From the NCBI GenBank assembly GCA_028023455.1, contig JAQFVV010012546.1, forward strand, positions 1,910,081 through 1,974,080: 64,000 nucleotides of DNA, read 5' to 3'. The notes below the pieces were generated by a model that saw only the letters and a list, made by a program, of their open reading frames with translations, ran no database searches and had not been told where the DNA came from. The translations under genes were made by a program, and so were the position numbers. This DNA is from Epiperipatus broadwayi. Taxonomy: Eukaryota > Onychophora > Udeonychophora > Euonychophora > Peripatidae. Position 1 is the stretch's first letter. Each line of letters begins with the position of its first letter. Positions 29,322 through 42,830 of the stretch are shown here, piece by piece.

Positions 29322-29351
<30 letters not shown>
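29322..29351. repeat. Short (TAA)n between LINE 5' end and foldback element
   Basis: About ten TAA units. Same strand register as the array at the LINE 3' end. Confidence 0.95.
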
Positions 29352-29352
<1 letters not shown>

Positions 29353-29797
29353 CACATTCATATCGGCTTTTTCAAACCAAATTGTGCAAACGCTTTTTGC
29401 GAGTGTTAAATAATAAATGAATACCCTCTGACCCATACGAGATATAGAATTTATGCAGCAATAAAAGGAATCCTCTTATTACTATGACTCAAATATTTAT
29501 ATATGAGCAAATCTGAAGTACTGGCACAGAAGGTGTGACTATAGAACAGTCACTTTGAATTACTATATATAACTTATGAATGAATGACGCCGATGAAATT
29601 TGCTAGAATTTACTGAACGTGCCAGTACTTCAGATTTGCTCATATATAAATATTTGAGTCGTAGTAATAAGAGGATTCCTTTTAGTGCTGCATAAATTCT
29701 ATATCTCGTATGGGTCAGAGGGTATTCATTTATTATTTAACACTCGCAAAAAGCGTTTGCACAATTTGGTTTGAAAAAGGCGATATGAATGTGATTA
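29352..29797. mobile_element. 445-bp foldback (MITE-like) element in TAA repeats
   Basis: Arms of about 176 bp (29352-29527 and 29620-29796) are almost perfect inverted repeats, starting AATCACATTCATATCGGC and ending GCGATATGAATGTGATT. The loop of about 90 bp has its own small hairpin (GTGACTATAGAACAGTCAC). No reading frame. It is flanked by TAA units on the left and by a TAA array 30 bp to the right. Confidence 0.9.
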
Positions 29798-29829
29798 CAA
29801 TTGTATACAGACGCTATAAAAAATAAATG

Positions 29830-29831
<2 letters not shown>

Positions 29832-29910
<79 letters not shown>

Positions 29911-29911
29911 T
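29832..29911. repeat. (TAA)n array
   Basis: About 80 bp of pure TAA, the right-hand end of the LINE/foldback composite. Confidence 0.97.
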
Positions 29912-30133
29912 GAATATTAGCAATAATCATATTATGATAGTAATGAATGGTATACAACTTATTTAATAAGAAGCATTTGCTAATATAGATATAATAAGTA
30001 CTTTAAGATCAGTATTAAAATCATTTCCTTTGTACTGTTTTATTAGCATTCATTTGGATAATTTAATAGATTATTAAAATTATTAACAATAGTCATAAAA
30101 TTATTTTCACCAATATTAGAATTAACATTTTTA

Positions 30134-30252
30134 GTTAGTAACTATATTATACTTTTTATATTGATAGTATTATTATAATTCTAAAAATAATAAGTAATAA
30201 TATTAATGGTAATAGTTGTAATGTTAGAAGTAGAAGATAATATTAGTAACCT
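30134..30252 (+). repeat. Direct repeat D, right copy
   Basis: Matches 24584-24709 from GTTAGTAACTATATTATAC to TATTAGTAACCTT. An X-family element begins immediately after it. Confidence 0.85.
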
Positions 30253-30456
30253 TTCCTATCACCTCTCTGAGGAGTGCCAGAGCATGAAACCATGGTCAGA
30301 GGTTTGGGAAGGGGGTCCTGACACATATTTTAAATGCTTTCTCTAGCTAAGCATTTATCACAAAGCTTGTTGAGGAATTGGCAACCTCATTGTTTATAAC
30401 TTACAAGCTTAAGAGAATAGAGTCATGTGATCTATGACTCTTATTTTGAACATTTT
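30252..30456 (+). repeat. X-family hammerhead repeat, partial unit
   Basis: Ribozyme-sense strand is plus. Runs from the helix I region through GGTTTGGGAAGGGGG, the AAGCTTGTTGAGGAATTGG block and GTCATGTGATCTATGACTC. It starts about ten bases upstream of the ribozyme, so everything 5' of it is missing. Confidence 0.85.
30261..30303 (+). ncRNA. Hammerhead ribozyme, best copy (X at 30.3 kb)
   Basis: Plus strand: ACCTCT (30261-30266), CTGAGGA core (30267-30273), stem II GTGC-CAGA-GCAT (30274-30285), GAAA (30286-30289), perfect palindrome ACCATGGT (30289-30296), C at 30297 making the canonical GUC cleavage triplet, AGAGGT (30298-30303). Helix I is six Watson-Crick pairs. The stem II closing pair is G-U. 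All conserved core bases of a type I hammerhead are present. Predicted self-cleavage is after 30297, probably as a dimer because helix III is only a self-complementary octamer. Confidence 0.88.
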
Positions 30457-30459
30457 TAT

Positions 30460-31852
30460 AGGTTTCACCCTATGTTTGTCAAATTGTTTACTGCTTCAAA
30501 ATCACATCAAAAGAGTTGGGTTTTTTTTTTAAATTAATAAATAAAAGCATACACATGTGCAGCTTAATATGGTTTCAATCATGTGCAGTCTTTTTTATTG
30601 ATTCATCCACTATAGTTTCATATGTGTTTATAATTTTTGTAAATAACATTTTTCATGTTTTGAACATCAGTCTAATTGATATTATATGCACTGTATAGGT
30701 TTAAAAGAATAATGAGCATAGTTGGATTAATTGAATGTAACTGACATGAATGTTACAAATAGTTCCTGAACAACTAACCAAAATATTGATTATATATATA
30801 AAATAAATTCTATAAGACTATGTGGATAATTATCGACTATTTTGGTAATAAATTTTGATCTAAAACAATATTACCTTAATAGTTGATAATTATTTGTATA
30901 CTCTTGTGGAATTTATTTTATTGCATATTATCAATGGTATATTATAATTTATTCTTATACATATCCTTTTGACAAGGCATCACTTGCCCTCAATTGGGTG
31001 AGAAGCATTAACAGCCATGTGGTTGTGCAGAGAAATTTGTATCACGTAGGTGTTGAATAAACAGATTTAAATTCGAGAGTGATTTTTAATTTTTATTTAT
31101 TTGCATAAAAAAACTCTTCCATTCAGTTGGTAATTTTAGTGTATCAACATGTTTGTTAATGTAATTTGTTTTTTTTTTAAATATTTTTATAACCTACTTA
31201 AATATTCATTGATAATGTTAAAAAGATATTTGTTAATGGTTGTTGAATGTGGATATGATTTTTCTATTTGAGAAGTGTATGCTATATCCAGTGTCTAAAT
31301 CTTGGAAAGTGCTGAAATTGTTATTATTTATAAAAATCGTATATCCATGAAAAAATAAACATTTTGATATATATATATATATTGTACTATATTGATCTAA
31401 ATTTAAATCCATAATCATATATTATTAAAAAAATGTAAAAAAATGGCTTACTTTATTTTTTAATTGTTTTACAATGATCATTATTTTACAACATTAATAA
31501 ATAGTTCTTGGTAGTCCATCCTAATAAAAGATAACATTTGTGGGGTTTTTTCTTAAGAGGTAGTATGTTAAATTGTACATAATAATAAATAGATTGAAAT
31601 ATGTATTGATAGGTTTGTAGAAGAGTGAACTCATAGGTTGATTAGTATGCAAGTTTGTAAATTTACATATACGAATTGCATGATAATGCAACACATAAGG
31701 TTTTTTTATTTATCTTATGGGTGTAATTTATAATAAACCATGCCTTTTTGTATTTTGATCATTGTATTTAGCACAAACAACTTTGATGTTGAGTAGATTG
31801 AAATTGTGGCCAAAGTCGATCTCATGCTCTATACTGACGGTTTTGGTGCATT

Positions 31853-31887
<35 letters not shown>

Positions 31888-33555
31888 GTATACACAAATG
31901 CATAAAGAGTGATACCAGATTAGCACAATAAATATATATATATATATTTATTGTGCTAATCTGGTATCACTCTTGGCACAAACCTCCCCATAGCAAATTG
32001 CTTTGAAATTTGATTCATTGCAGTTAATTTTATAGATTATTTGGAGAATCTTTTCTATAGATAATTTGTGATTTGTGTTATTCAATAGTTGATTGAGATT
32101 AGAAGTCCTGAAGCAAATGTTGAATTTATTTGAGCAGATTGTCTTCTACTTTTCTGGTGCACCAAGTATAAAAAAAGGTATTCATACATTAGTGATGTTA
32201 AGGCTCACAAGCTTAGTATTTAGTGTGGAATAAAAAAATTTAAGAACTTTAATTAAACCATTATGATGATATCCTGATTTGATTAGGTTTTTCATATAGT
32301 TTTTGATTTGATCATTCCTGTCTCTTTCAAAATTGCATAGCTTATAGGTTGGAGTGTATTAATCAGGATGAATCTAAGAAGGTTAATGGATTTAAGATAA
32401 TTTATAGTTTATTTGTGCATTGAAATGTTGGATGTACTTTCAGTAAATTTTATTTCATTTGATGTGTCTTTGTGCTCTATGGTCTAGGCTAAAGAGTGTA
32501 ACTTACTCAATCAACCCATATATCAGCAATAGTTTTCTGTTCAGCATAAATCAGTACATCGTCAATGTAACATATATAGAGAGATGAAATAGCTGTGACA
32601 AAATATCTTGGGATGACTACCATTTGAAATTTGTTCAATACTCTGCTACAAACCTCACCACTTATTGGTATTCCAATGATCAACTATGTTCTGCCATGTA
32701 ACCATCCATCGAACAGGGCTTTGATGTCTCCACACATTTAACAGCATCAATAATAATGTTGGTTTTATTATTACCAATGCCTGATTTAACAAAAATGTCA
32801 TGAATTATATAAGTGGATTATGGGCATGACACTTATCCATAAAGCTTCATTATATTTAATGAGAAGAGTCAATGACAGGAATTACACATTTGTAAATTTA
32901 AGACCTTCCAACTATCAAATGAAGATTTATAGCAAATCCGCTGAAATGTACAAGACGTACCAGCCACATGGCTATTAATTTGACTTCTTTATAAAAGTAA
33001 GTGTGGCCAACCATGCTTTTATAATGGGTGCATCACAAAAGTTGAAGGAAAAATGCTCAAATGAATTCAATATTAGCTTCAGGACCCCCCTAATTTCACT
33101 CAATTACTAAATAACAGAAAAGACAAATTACATCTGGACCAGATTCTCCAAATAATGTATAAAATTAGCTGCAGTAGTTATAATTTTATAATCTTTTCTG
33201 CATAGTGGACCTTCTCTAGTTATTGAATTATAATAGTCAATTATTATTTATTGTGTATATGCCTGTATATGTGTTTTATTTTTATACAATTAAAACAATA
33301 TTAAATCATAGAGATTTGACGTTTTTTAATATTTATAATTACTTCAATAGGTATTTTTTTAAAAAATAGAATGTTTTATATTAAATATATGTGGCATTTT
33401 TATTTTAAATTATGATTTTAAAGTGTATTTTAATATGCAGATTTACATTTTATTTTTTAAAAAAATTATTTGTTACAAACTTAAGAAACATTTTTATTTC
33501 ATGAATGCTGATATATTTCAAAATCTTTTTATCAACCAAAATCAATTTCTTTTTT
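30460..33555. other. AT-rich DNA with one long palindrome, no gene recognised
   Basis: Apart from the palindrome at 31906-31973 and small (TG)n/(TA)n runs near 31855-31890, I see unique sequence without a supportable coding exon or RNA gene. Confidence 0.5.
31906..31973. repeat. 68-bp perfect palindrome with TA core
   Basis: AGAGTGATACCAGATTAGC... reads identically on the other strand to 31973. The TA-rich centre has arms of unique sequence, unlike a simple TA run. Confidence 0.9.
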
Positions 33556-33559
33556 TCTT

Positions 33560-33650
33560 TTCATGTGTCAATGCATCAGCCAGGAAATGAACCTGGGAAA
33601 ACTGCTTGTAAGGCAGCTGTGCTGATCACTTGGTCATCAATTCTTGACAA
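33560..33650 (-). mobile_element. tRNA-Gly-derived SINE, copy 6
   Basis: Reverse complement: GTCAAGAATTGATGACCAAG, TGATCAGCACAGCTGCC, TTACAAGCAG, GGTTCATTTCC as the B box, tail TTGACACATG. The open frame on the plus strand here is an incidental translation. Confidence 0.75.
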
Positions 33651-34552
33651 TCAAATTCTTTACAGAGAAAATTGCAATGGGTTATATATGAGTGAAACCA
33701 TAAGAACAGTATCTAAATAATGACTTAAATGTTTCACCATTAGAAACAAGATATACAAAGTCACTGATTTTAGATACAGACTTTCTCTTAATCTGCCAAT
33801 AAGCATTATTTATAGTTGAAGATTACTATAAAAAATGAAAGGTTATGGAAAGGAAAACAGATTTGATCCAGAGATTTATCAACTTCTTGGAATAAAATCA
33901 TCTCAATGTATAGTACATTTCTAATATCACATTAATATAGGAATTCATGGAATACTTTTGATGCTACAATGCATATTAGCAATAAAGTAACATAAAGGAT
34001 ACAACTCTAATTCATTATGGATTAAATTTGTCATGCTACAACAATGTTATTATTAAATACTAAAGTATTAGATTGTATTATTATTCATATAAAAATGAAA
34101 ATATTAATGTTCAATGTTTTTTAAGAAATATATTATTATAAAATGTATGCTCATTTAAATAGATAAAAATGTTTTGAATGATGTAATAGGAATATGAATA
34201 AACTTCAAATACAATGCTTATTTAATCTATCTTCATACTATGAAAAATACAAATATTAAACAGAGATCGTATAAACTTGAAATTTTTAGTGTTTCTACAA
34301 ATAGTTTGCTGACATGTATTAATGATTATGCTTTTTAATGGAGTGTTAGTTAAAGAATAACTTATTTTTGGAAAGGTTAACCAGGTTGTATATTTTCATT
34401 ACATATTTATTTACTGTAGAATGTATCTGTTTGCCTATATTACATGAAATATAAACTAGCCAAAAATAAAATTTAGATTTTTTTTTTTAAACAAAATTTA
34501 AATATAGTATATTTCTTAACACTAACTTTAAATGTTATTTTAAATATTATTA

Positions 34553-34902
34553 ACTGAAATACAGACTTATTATATACATGTAGATATGTAATATATAGGG
34601 CATTAGAGCACAGACTTTCACATGACCAACTATATCACTGATACACTTGAACACATATATGTCAAAAAGATAAATAATCACCAATAAATGTCCTTTAAGC
34701 TAAACCAGCAATCATCAGTTGGTCCAGATTATCATCTCTACACATATATTCAATAAGTGCTCAGATATATATTAAGATAGCCAATGTTTATACTTTCATG
34801 GACAGGCTTCAATCCACTCAACACTCCAACTCTTTAACCATCCATCCAATTGAAAATCTGTTGATGGAATGCTCAAAGGCCAACCTGAGGCTGAGATTCT
34901 TG
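34553..34902 (-). repeat. F-family repeat, single unit (copy F4)
   Basis: Colinear with the left unit of F2 from ACTGAAATACAGAC to CTGAGGCTGAGATTCTT. The hammerhead region (34680-34722 minus) keeps CTGATGA and TTGGT, but GAAA has become AAAG, so it should be dead. Confidence 0.8.
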
Positions 34903-35487
34903 AATATCATTGTATATTTGTTTTAATTATTTATATACATTTGAAAATCAATAAATTTTAATTATAAATATTTTTGAATTATATTTAGGCTTGTGTATAC
35001 TTTATATGCTTTCATAAAAATATAATTGTGTAATTAAATTATTAATCTTACATTTATGATTGTAAGAATAACCAGAAAACCAACTATACAGACTTGGTTA
35101 ATTTCATTTAAAATATATTTTAAGGGTTTATAATATTTTGTTCCTGGTTTATTAGTATACCATTCTTCCACACAACTGCTTGATATGTAAATACGACATT
35201 TATATAACATATGCAATTATATCACTGATAATTAATTCATAATCAAATATTCTAATCAAGATTAATTATTTATTTATTAAATTTTATAATTTATTTTTAA
35301 TTTGTTTTTTTTTTTTATATTAATAATTTTTATTTTTTTATTAATTAAAATTGAATTTCATAATTATTTATAGTTTATTGATCACATTATGTTGTATTTT
35401 CATATTAAATATTCAGTTAGTCAAGATATTAAATAAAGTTTTACATATTTAAATAGTTTATTATATTATTTTAGTATTTTTTTTATA

Positions 35488-35682
35488 AACAGAGCAAAAC
35501 TCTCCAAACAGTATTGCCACCTGTGCTAAACAGAGTAATCAATGGATGCCAGAAGGCTTGTGCATAAAATCCCTATCTAATGCCTACTCATCCAATATCC
35601 CCAGACTAGTTTCTGGCTTGTGGCCTTCGTCAGTGAGGAGCTTTGGATCTGAGAGCACTGCATCTAGATCTTAGGATTTTAC
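35488..35682 (-). repeat. Y-family hammerhead repeat, partial unit
   Basis: Closely matches 53268-53458 (GAGTAATCAATGGATGCCAG, GCCTACTCATCC, AGTTTCTGGCTTGTGGCC, GATCTGAGAGCACTGC). Ribozyme sense is minus. Confidence 0.88.
35598..35639 (-). ncRNA. Hammerhead ribozyme, Y copy at 35.6 kb
   Basis: Minus strand: TCCTCA, CTGACGA core (35633-35627), stem II GGC-CACAA-GCC, GAAA, perfect palindrome ACTAGT, C (GUC triplet), TGGGGA. Helix I is six pairs with one G-U. The stem II closing position is A-A rather than G-C, a weakness. Identical to the 53.4-kb copy over the motif. Confidence 0.75.
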
Positions 35683-35763
35683 TGATTACAATGAATGAAT
35701 AATTATTTAAAGTTAAACTAACGTCTTATTAAACACAAATTGGTTAATTTCATATATTTATTT

Positions 35764-35846
35764 TCATTTAAAGTGATATAAATTGGTGCCCAATATTATT
35801 TGTCATTTAAAGTGATATAAATTGGTGCCCAATATTATTTGTGCTT
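35764..35846 (+). repeat. 41-bp tandem duplication
   Basis: TTTAAAGTGATATAAATTGG and the following TGCCCAATATTATTTGT occur twice head to tail with no difference, indicating a recent slip or duplication. Confidence 0.93.
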
Positions 35847-35859
35847 TCATAATTTATAT

Positions 35860-37099
35860 TTATTTAATCATTAGTTTATAGATACTTCAAATGAATACAA
35901 TTTGATATCTCAAATGGGTCTTGAGAATATCATTTATTTTATTTTTATGTATTTTTATACTGTTATAGAAAGTGGCTTGCCAATTTGCAGGATCTGATAA
36001 TCCAAAAATCCTAATTTATACTATTGGGTGTATATATCGATATATATATATTGTACCAATCGGAATGAAAGTGTAGATCGAATCTAACCGCAAACACAAT
36101 ATCTGCTCTACAAGGGCGCCATCTAGGCATTTGAGCCTAGAAAAATTTATAGAGTAGGCAGATACGCGCTGTTAAGATTCCACTTTCTTTAAATATTCCG
36201 ACCGTTAGCCCAAGTCACTAGCTCAATGAGTAGCAGAGATAATAAAATATAACTTAATTTTATATCTTAAATATAAAAGAATAAAAGCCACTGCCAGAAA
36301 TTAACACATAAAATATTTATTTACGCACATATAAAATCATTCTAAGCTTGAGGAATAGGTTTAACATTTTTAGATTTTATATCCTTATTATTCTTTAAAT
36401 TTACATTTACATAAATTTCAATGATTTTAATTTCTTTTATTTAGATTGTCAAGTATGAATAGACTACATAGATCTGCATTTGAAAATAAAACATTCTATC
36501 CCTATTTAACCTTAGGCTAAAATTCGCAGTCAAACTGGCATCAATCCATCCGATACATTTATGTATTCAATGTAGCATGAAAATACAACAGCACAAAGAT
36601 ACTATACTGTCAGGAATGGACATCTGAACAATATAGTTTGAGAAAACATTGACTCTTGTCTAATACAGGAATATGACGTCTGTATAGCAAGAAGAACAAT
36701 AAAATAAAAACTCCATAGGAAGGGACCGCAATCCTGTTGGCCGACTTACAATCCCATCCATAGGCAAAAGGGTTGGTGCGGTGTATACAGCGATTCTGCA
36801 TGTAGCGAAACTCATACTACATCTACTAATTACACAAATACATCCAATCCATTGACCCAATTCAACAACGACACAAATAACCTAAGATTACCCTCCCCTA
36901 ATATAACTTTACAAATCTATATAGCCATTCACGCCCGACTTAATTTTAACATTTAAATACGTTCGCACAGATTTGTTTAAAAATGTTGGTTATAGATCGG
37001 TTACATAGATTCCATGGTCAAAAATATTTCAATATATATATACAAAATAATCCAACAACTAAACCCAAATCCATTCAAAATAAAACAAATTATTCTTAG

Positions 37100-37137
<38 letters not shown>

Positions 37138-38503
37138 ATATAACCAAAAACAAATAACCCCCCCCCACCCCCCCCCCAACAACCTTAAAAATCAAAATTT
37201 ATTAATTTAACTTTCTACCAAAAAATATAACATTTTGATTAAAATAAAAAAAAAAAATATATTTTAATATAAAATTAAATTATACTTTTCTTATTTAAAT
37301 ATTTAATTATTTTTTTTAATTTATTTATTTTATTAAAAACCCTCCTTTCAAACCCCACGAGCCTTTCCGAAGACCCCGGAATTTGGGGAGTGTTGTTCTT
37401 CTGTTTTACATCTTTTAATTATAAAAAAAAAGAAAGAGACGACAAACTCCCACCCAAACCAAACTGAAGAAAGAGGAAGAAAAGAAATATTTCATTTTTT
37501 TTTTCTTATAATTCCATTACAAAACATACGTCTTTTTTTTTGTTTTTGGCCTGTCTTGTCTTCTTTCCAAAACCCATCCTTTCTCTTCTCTAACTCTCCA
37601 TCTTACTTTTAATTAAACACTTTAGATAATTAATAAACAAACAATTTCTCCAATATTATTATAAAAGAAATTAATAATTACTTATTTTTTTATTTTATTT
37701 TATTTTATTTTATTTTAAATATAATTTTATTATATTTATAAAAAAAAACAAAAAAACCCACTTTATTTATTAATAAAAAAAAAAAATTTTTAAAGTTTAG
37801 CATCTGTGCTGAAAATACATATATAAATAAAAAATATTTTTTTAAGTTTTAGATTATTTTTATACTATTTTTTAAACTTTAATTTTTATTTTAAATTACA
37901 ATATATATCATTAATGCTACTTGACATATTTTGTGGCTAAATAAAATTTTAAACACAATATGATGATATTGCTGTTAGTGGAGATAATAGTAGATAGGAA
38001 TAGTAGCTATGGTAATGTAATTACACTGATAATTATCTATTATTTTATTTATTATTTAAATGGTTGTACATTTTTGATACTTTATACAATTTAATAATTT
38101 AAAAGAACTTCACATCTTTAAACTAACATAATAGTCATTAGGTTATTAAAAAAAGCTTAATTCTTTTATGACAATGTTCAATGTTGATATGCTAAAACAT
38201 TTTTTAAACAACTTAAGCATTGACAAATCATCTCTAATAATGACTAGGTATTAATATTTGTTATAATAGACTATCAACTAATTACCTCTACTATCTTTAG
38301 GCTTTTTATAAAATAACTGATCAAAAGACAATGCAATGATTGTAAGAAGTTTATTTGAGAAAATAAAAATACAATAAAAATACAAACATTAAATTAGATA
38401 TTATCTAAAAAAAAAAAAGACAATTTGTTTTAGTATAAAAGAATTTGATAAATTCAGGATACCTAAGGCACCCAAAACTATATATATATATATAATGTTA
38501 TGA

Positions 38504-38569
<66 letters not shown>

Positions 38570-39600
38570 AAAAATTGTCAAAGAACATTTTTATTGCATT
38601 AGTAATTAAAAAACAGTAACAGGTAAGGATGCTACTTATGATCGATAATGTTTGTAAATGTATTTATATTTATAAATATATGTAAGTAAAACGAATGAGA
38701 TGGATATTTCCCATCAATGTAATAGTTATAAGAGATTACAATTTACATAGAATATGAAACTTGATGTGTTAATGCTAATTTTCTGTTTATTTAAATAGTT
38801 ACTTGATGTATTTACAAGTATCCATAGTCAAATAAATGACAAATAAATATATATACCTACTTATATATACATAAATTTAAATTTACATAAACAAATAATA
38901 TTGTATTATGAAATTAGGCAATTCAAGCATGTACTAGTGTATTTTTTCAGGGTCCATCCATATGGATATAACATTTTAAAATTAAAGAAAAATGTCTCCA
39001 TTGTGAATAAAATGCTGTAATTCAGTAAAACTATTCTTATATTATGAATAATTGGATAAACTGAAATATTTAGATACTAGTATGCTTCACATTTATTCCA
39101 AATGACAAATCTATGATTAGTTACATGTGGCACTACTACATGTGTAAGAATTCCTTTTGTGCAAGATAAATATTAGTGGACTCACCTCCTTTTCTATGAA
39201 ATAAAATGTATAAATTAGAAGACATTTTTCCTAAGGCTTTCACAAAAAAAAAATGTCTACATATATGGCTTTTATCTTTTAACACATTTTATTCATTTAT
39301 TTCTATAAAATATACTTGAAGATTAAAATGCATGTTAAAATAAAGCAAATTAATGTCTAAATATAATTTGGAAACAATAATTAAATAATGCTTTAAATCA
39401 AAACAATTTATTTAGTAAATTTAAAATTATTAATTTTTCTTTCCAAAATTTTTCTTATTTTTTGGACAATACTGTAAAATTGCTAGTAGTGATAGGAAAT
39501 ATCTGAAAATAAGATATTTTTAAAAATATCTGTTTTTATCATATTTAAATGAACCACCAAATATGTACCAACACATGAAAACATTGCATCATCTCCCTTC
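35860..39600. other. AT-rich DNA with low-complexity tracts; no gene called
   Basis: 36050-36200 is less AT-rich and has short inverted matches (CGGAATGAAAGTG near 36060 versus CACTTTCTTTAAATATTCCG near 36181; ATCTGCTCTAC versus GAGTAGGCAGAT), suggesting a diverged short element. 36560-36900 is also more even in composition and open on the minus strand (36610-36801), with a GTAAGT donor-like site, but I recognise no product. 37140-37190 has C-runs. 37300-37760 is pyrimidine-rich low complexity. 38512-38570 is (TA)n followed by (TG)n. Confidence 0.4.
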
Positions 39601-39640
39601 CCTTCTCAGGCCAGCTCTTATATTATATAAGTAATTCTAC

Positions 39641-39829
39641 CTTCAATTTCTTTTAACTTAAAAATATTATTTAGAGCCAAAGAATATTTCTGCACAATGC
39701 TTTGCTGCTGAGCTCTATCCCACATAATGAGGAGAAAATGGTCCAGCTTGTCTCCATTATCTTTTCTGAAGTAAAATAGTTGTAAAAGCTGACATAAACT
39801 CCTAACTTCTTTACTAATATTTAGATCAA
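39641..39829 (-). CDS. Candidate internal exon of an unidentified host gene
   Basis: A 63-codon open stretch in the minus strand with protein-like composition, unlike nearby AT-rich frames. It contains ISKEVRSLCQLLQ, KDNGDKLDHFLLIMWDRAQ and YSLALNNIFKLKEIE, which look like amphipathic helices. It is bounded by a CTAAAG acceptor-like end near 39830 and a GAAG|GTAGAA donor-like end at 39641. An ATG at 39842 is also in frame, so it could be a first exon. I do not recognise the family. Evidence is composition plus splice words only; a chance frame is possible. Confidence 0.33.
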
Positions 39830-39849
39830 CTTTAGCCAACATATCAATA

Positions 39850-42825
39850 ATTAGTTAAAAATAGTTTTGTTTGTGTGAAGACCATTCAAAATGTTTCATG
39901 CTTAAACTTATTCATATTTTCTATTAAGAAAGTTATATTCCTTTAATAATAAATTATTTACACATTTATTTATTATGGCATGCCACTATTAATATCTATA
40001 ATTTATTTTGTATATAATCTGATATTTAAAATTTTTTAGTTACACTATTTATTGATATAACTTTTATATTTCATTTAAACCATCAAACTATGTCAATTTT
40101 AAATAACACAGTTGATATAAATCTTTCATTCTATTAGCAACAATTTGTTAAAAATTTATTAGGTACTTTTAATTTATAAAGTCTTACACTGAGTAACACT
40201 ACTGTATAGAGAGTTTAGCCTCTGGGTAAACAGCTTGTGTAAGCAAAAACAATGATGATCAGTTGATGTTTAGTGGTTAAGAACTTGGTAAATTAGATGT
40301 AACTAATTTGAAAAAGAAATTAAATATAAATTTAATACAACTGCTGTAAAACAGATGTGCATTTTATACTGACATCACAATTAGTCAAAAAAATGTAAAT
40401 AATAAAAATAAAAATTATTATTATTAAAAATTAAATGCCTTATAAATAGATATTAAGTCCTAATGAATGACATCTTACCTATTCATAAATATAGCAGTGG
40501 TATATTATTATTGTTGGTCTTACAACTATGATCAACTTCTAAAATCAAAATAAATATTAGAAATAACATAAAAGAAATATAAACAAATGAAATAGAAGAA
40601 ATATGATAAACATATGCATAAAAAGATAAAATTAAAAAAATACCATCACTATTTTGAAGATTGTTAGAGGAAACGTGTAAACTAAGTAGAAAACGAACAC
40701 TATTATCAAAATGTCTACAAAGCAATACCAAATTGTGGCATTTTTTTTTTTACTAAACTTGTATAGCTATATATTATTTAGATAAAAACTAACAATTGAA
40801 TCAAATTACAAGAAAGAAGTAAGGAAAAAAAGCTAAAAATGATAGGGTTTGCATTTTATAGAAATTATACTATGGTTGAAGTAAATATGTTATTTTTAAA
40901 AAAAAAAGAAACGTTGATTTGAAATCTAAAATAAAACAAAGATTGTAGGTAATAATTGTTTTAGTTATATATTGATAACAAAAAAAAACAATTAATTTTT
41001 GATGAAAATTAATATATAAAATTATACAGATTTTGATATTTATTCTATGTATTTATATATAAACATAATCGGTAAATATATATTAGTTATCAGATTATAC
41101 CTTTGATTTTTAAAGTATTTTCTTTGAAGTTTTAAATCATTAAGGTTATTATTAATATAACCATACAAATTATTGAGAGTGTGTGTTTACATTCTATTGT
41201 TAGCCTCGATTTTTTTATTAAATACTAGTTTATAAAGACAATTACTGGCTTCTCATCTTTTATATTTATTTGCTGCATTATTTCAAAAAATAACGTATTT
41301 AAAGAAATTATTTATATTCTATGTATATATATTAACACACAGTTTAAAATACTTAATCAGCATTTTTATCGATAATTTATTCTCCCTCTATTAATTACTT
41401 GATTCAATAGCTTTGAATCACCTAAAAATAAAAATGATGATCTATTATACATCCGCTTTATGAAGGTAGCATTTTTTAAAGCTAAGTGTCTTTGATAAAG
41501 CTCTTTTCATTTGATCTAAATTAATTAATCATACCTGTAATGAATCATTTGATATTTTTGAATATATTTGGTGGAGTCACTCAGTAATCTGTTTCAAAGT
41601 ATATCAGGTGACTAAGTCATTAATAGATCTTTTACTGATAACATCTATAATTTAACATGATTTTTTTGGAGACTTTCAACTTTTAATTATAGATAATTCA
41701 CATTTTATTATGAGAAAAATTATTAGTCATCAGAGTTTATTTCATCAGATAAAATTTCTAAATCCTATAGATTTTGTACTATAAAAAATACATTTATATA
41801 TCTACATACACATAGAAAAATACTGTTAAAAAGAAAATAGGTACAAACTCAAACAGGATTTAAAAAGTAGGTGTACAATTTACTGACAAAAAACGATTAA
41901 TCAATTATTACCTAAATGAAAATAGTTTACAATTAATTAAGATCTCAGCACCTGTAAAACTATGACGTAACACCCATTAATAGTGCTAGCTAACTTGGCA
42001 TCATCTAGCTAAAGATAGCTAGATATCCATTTATGAATCAACATTGGATAGCTACAAGTGGTGCTTATGGACAATCTAAATGAGAAAAAAATTCTAAACT
42101 AGTTTATGATTCCGGATACATTTTGTTAATTCATCCAAACTGAAATTGATGCCAAGTTATGAGCAAAATAGGGGTATATTTTAATTATTATATCACGTAA
42201 TAGACTCTTTTTATTACTTAAATTGCATATCAAAAGCTGAATGAAGAATCTATTTTTAAAAAAATTTCAAAATTTTAATTTATGTATATAATATCAGATT
42301 TTTTCAGAGTTTTATATGAAAAAAAAAAAACATCTTGTAGAATTATTGGAGATAGTTTTGGGAACAATAAAATATTCACAACTAAGATCATGTTACAAAA
42401 CTATCACGTTCATTTTAATGCTTTGCTTTTAATAGTAATTATAATGTCATTTTTTTAAAAAAATAAATTAATAGTTTGTAACCCTTATATAAGCTTTATA
42501 AGTAATTGCCTTTACATATATATATTTATACAAATATGCATAACATTATATTTCTATCATTTAACAATTACTAAGATAAACTAATATTTAAATTGACTCA
42601 ATAGTGCCATCTAGATTATAATGTTAAAATTACTACGACTGAAAATAAAAAGCAGTTTAAATTATTAGTGGAAGATGAGATATGTTTTTTTTATTATTAT
42701 TTCGCATTTGCTTGGAATATTGATTTGTAATCTAGGCAGAAATAATGGATAAATTTAAATATTAAATTGTCATGATATATATAAACATAAATATCATATA
42801 TATTTATATAAGCACAAAAAAAACA
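39850..42825. other. AT-rich DNA, nothing recognised
   Basis: No exon, RNA gene or recurring repeat was seen. An 82-codon frame at 40483-40731 (minus) has no exon borders or domain. Confidence 0.5.
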
Positions 42826-42830
42826 TCATA

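Noticed and set aside
36610-36860. Two overlapping minus-strand frames in a less AT-rich stretch as a host exon
   Set aside because: A GTAAGT donor-like word is present, but the acceptor and reading frame are ambiguous and no domain is recognisable.
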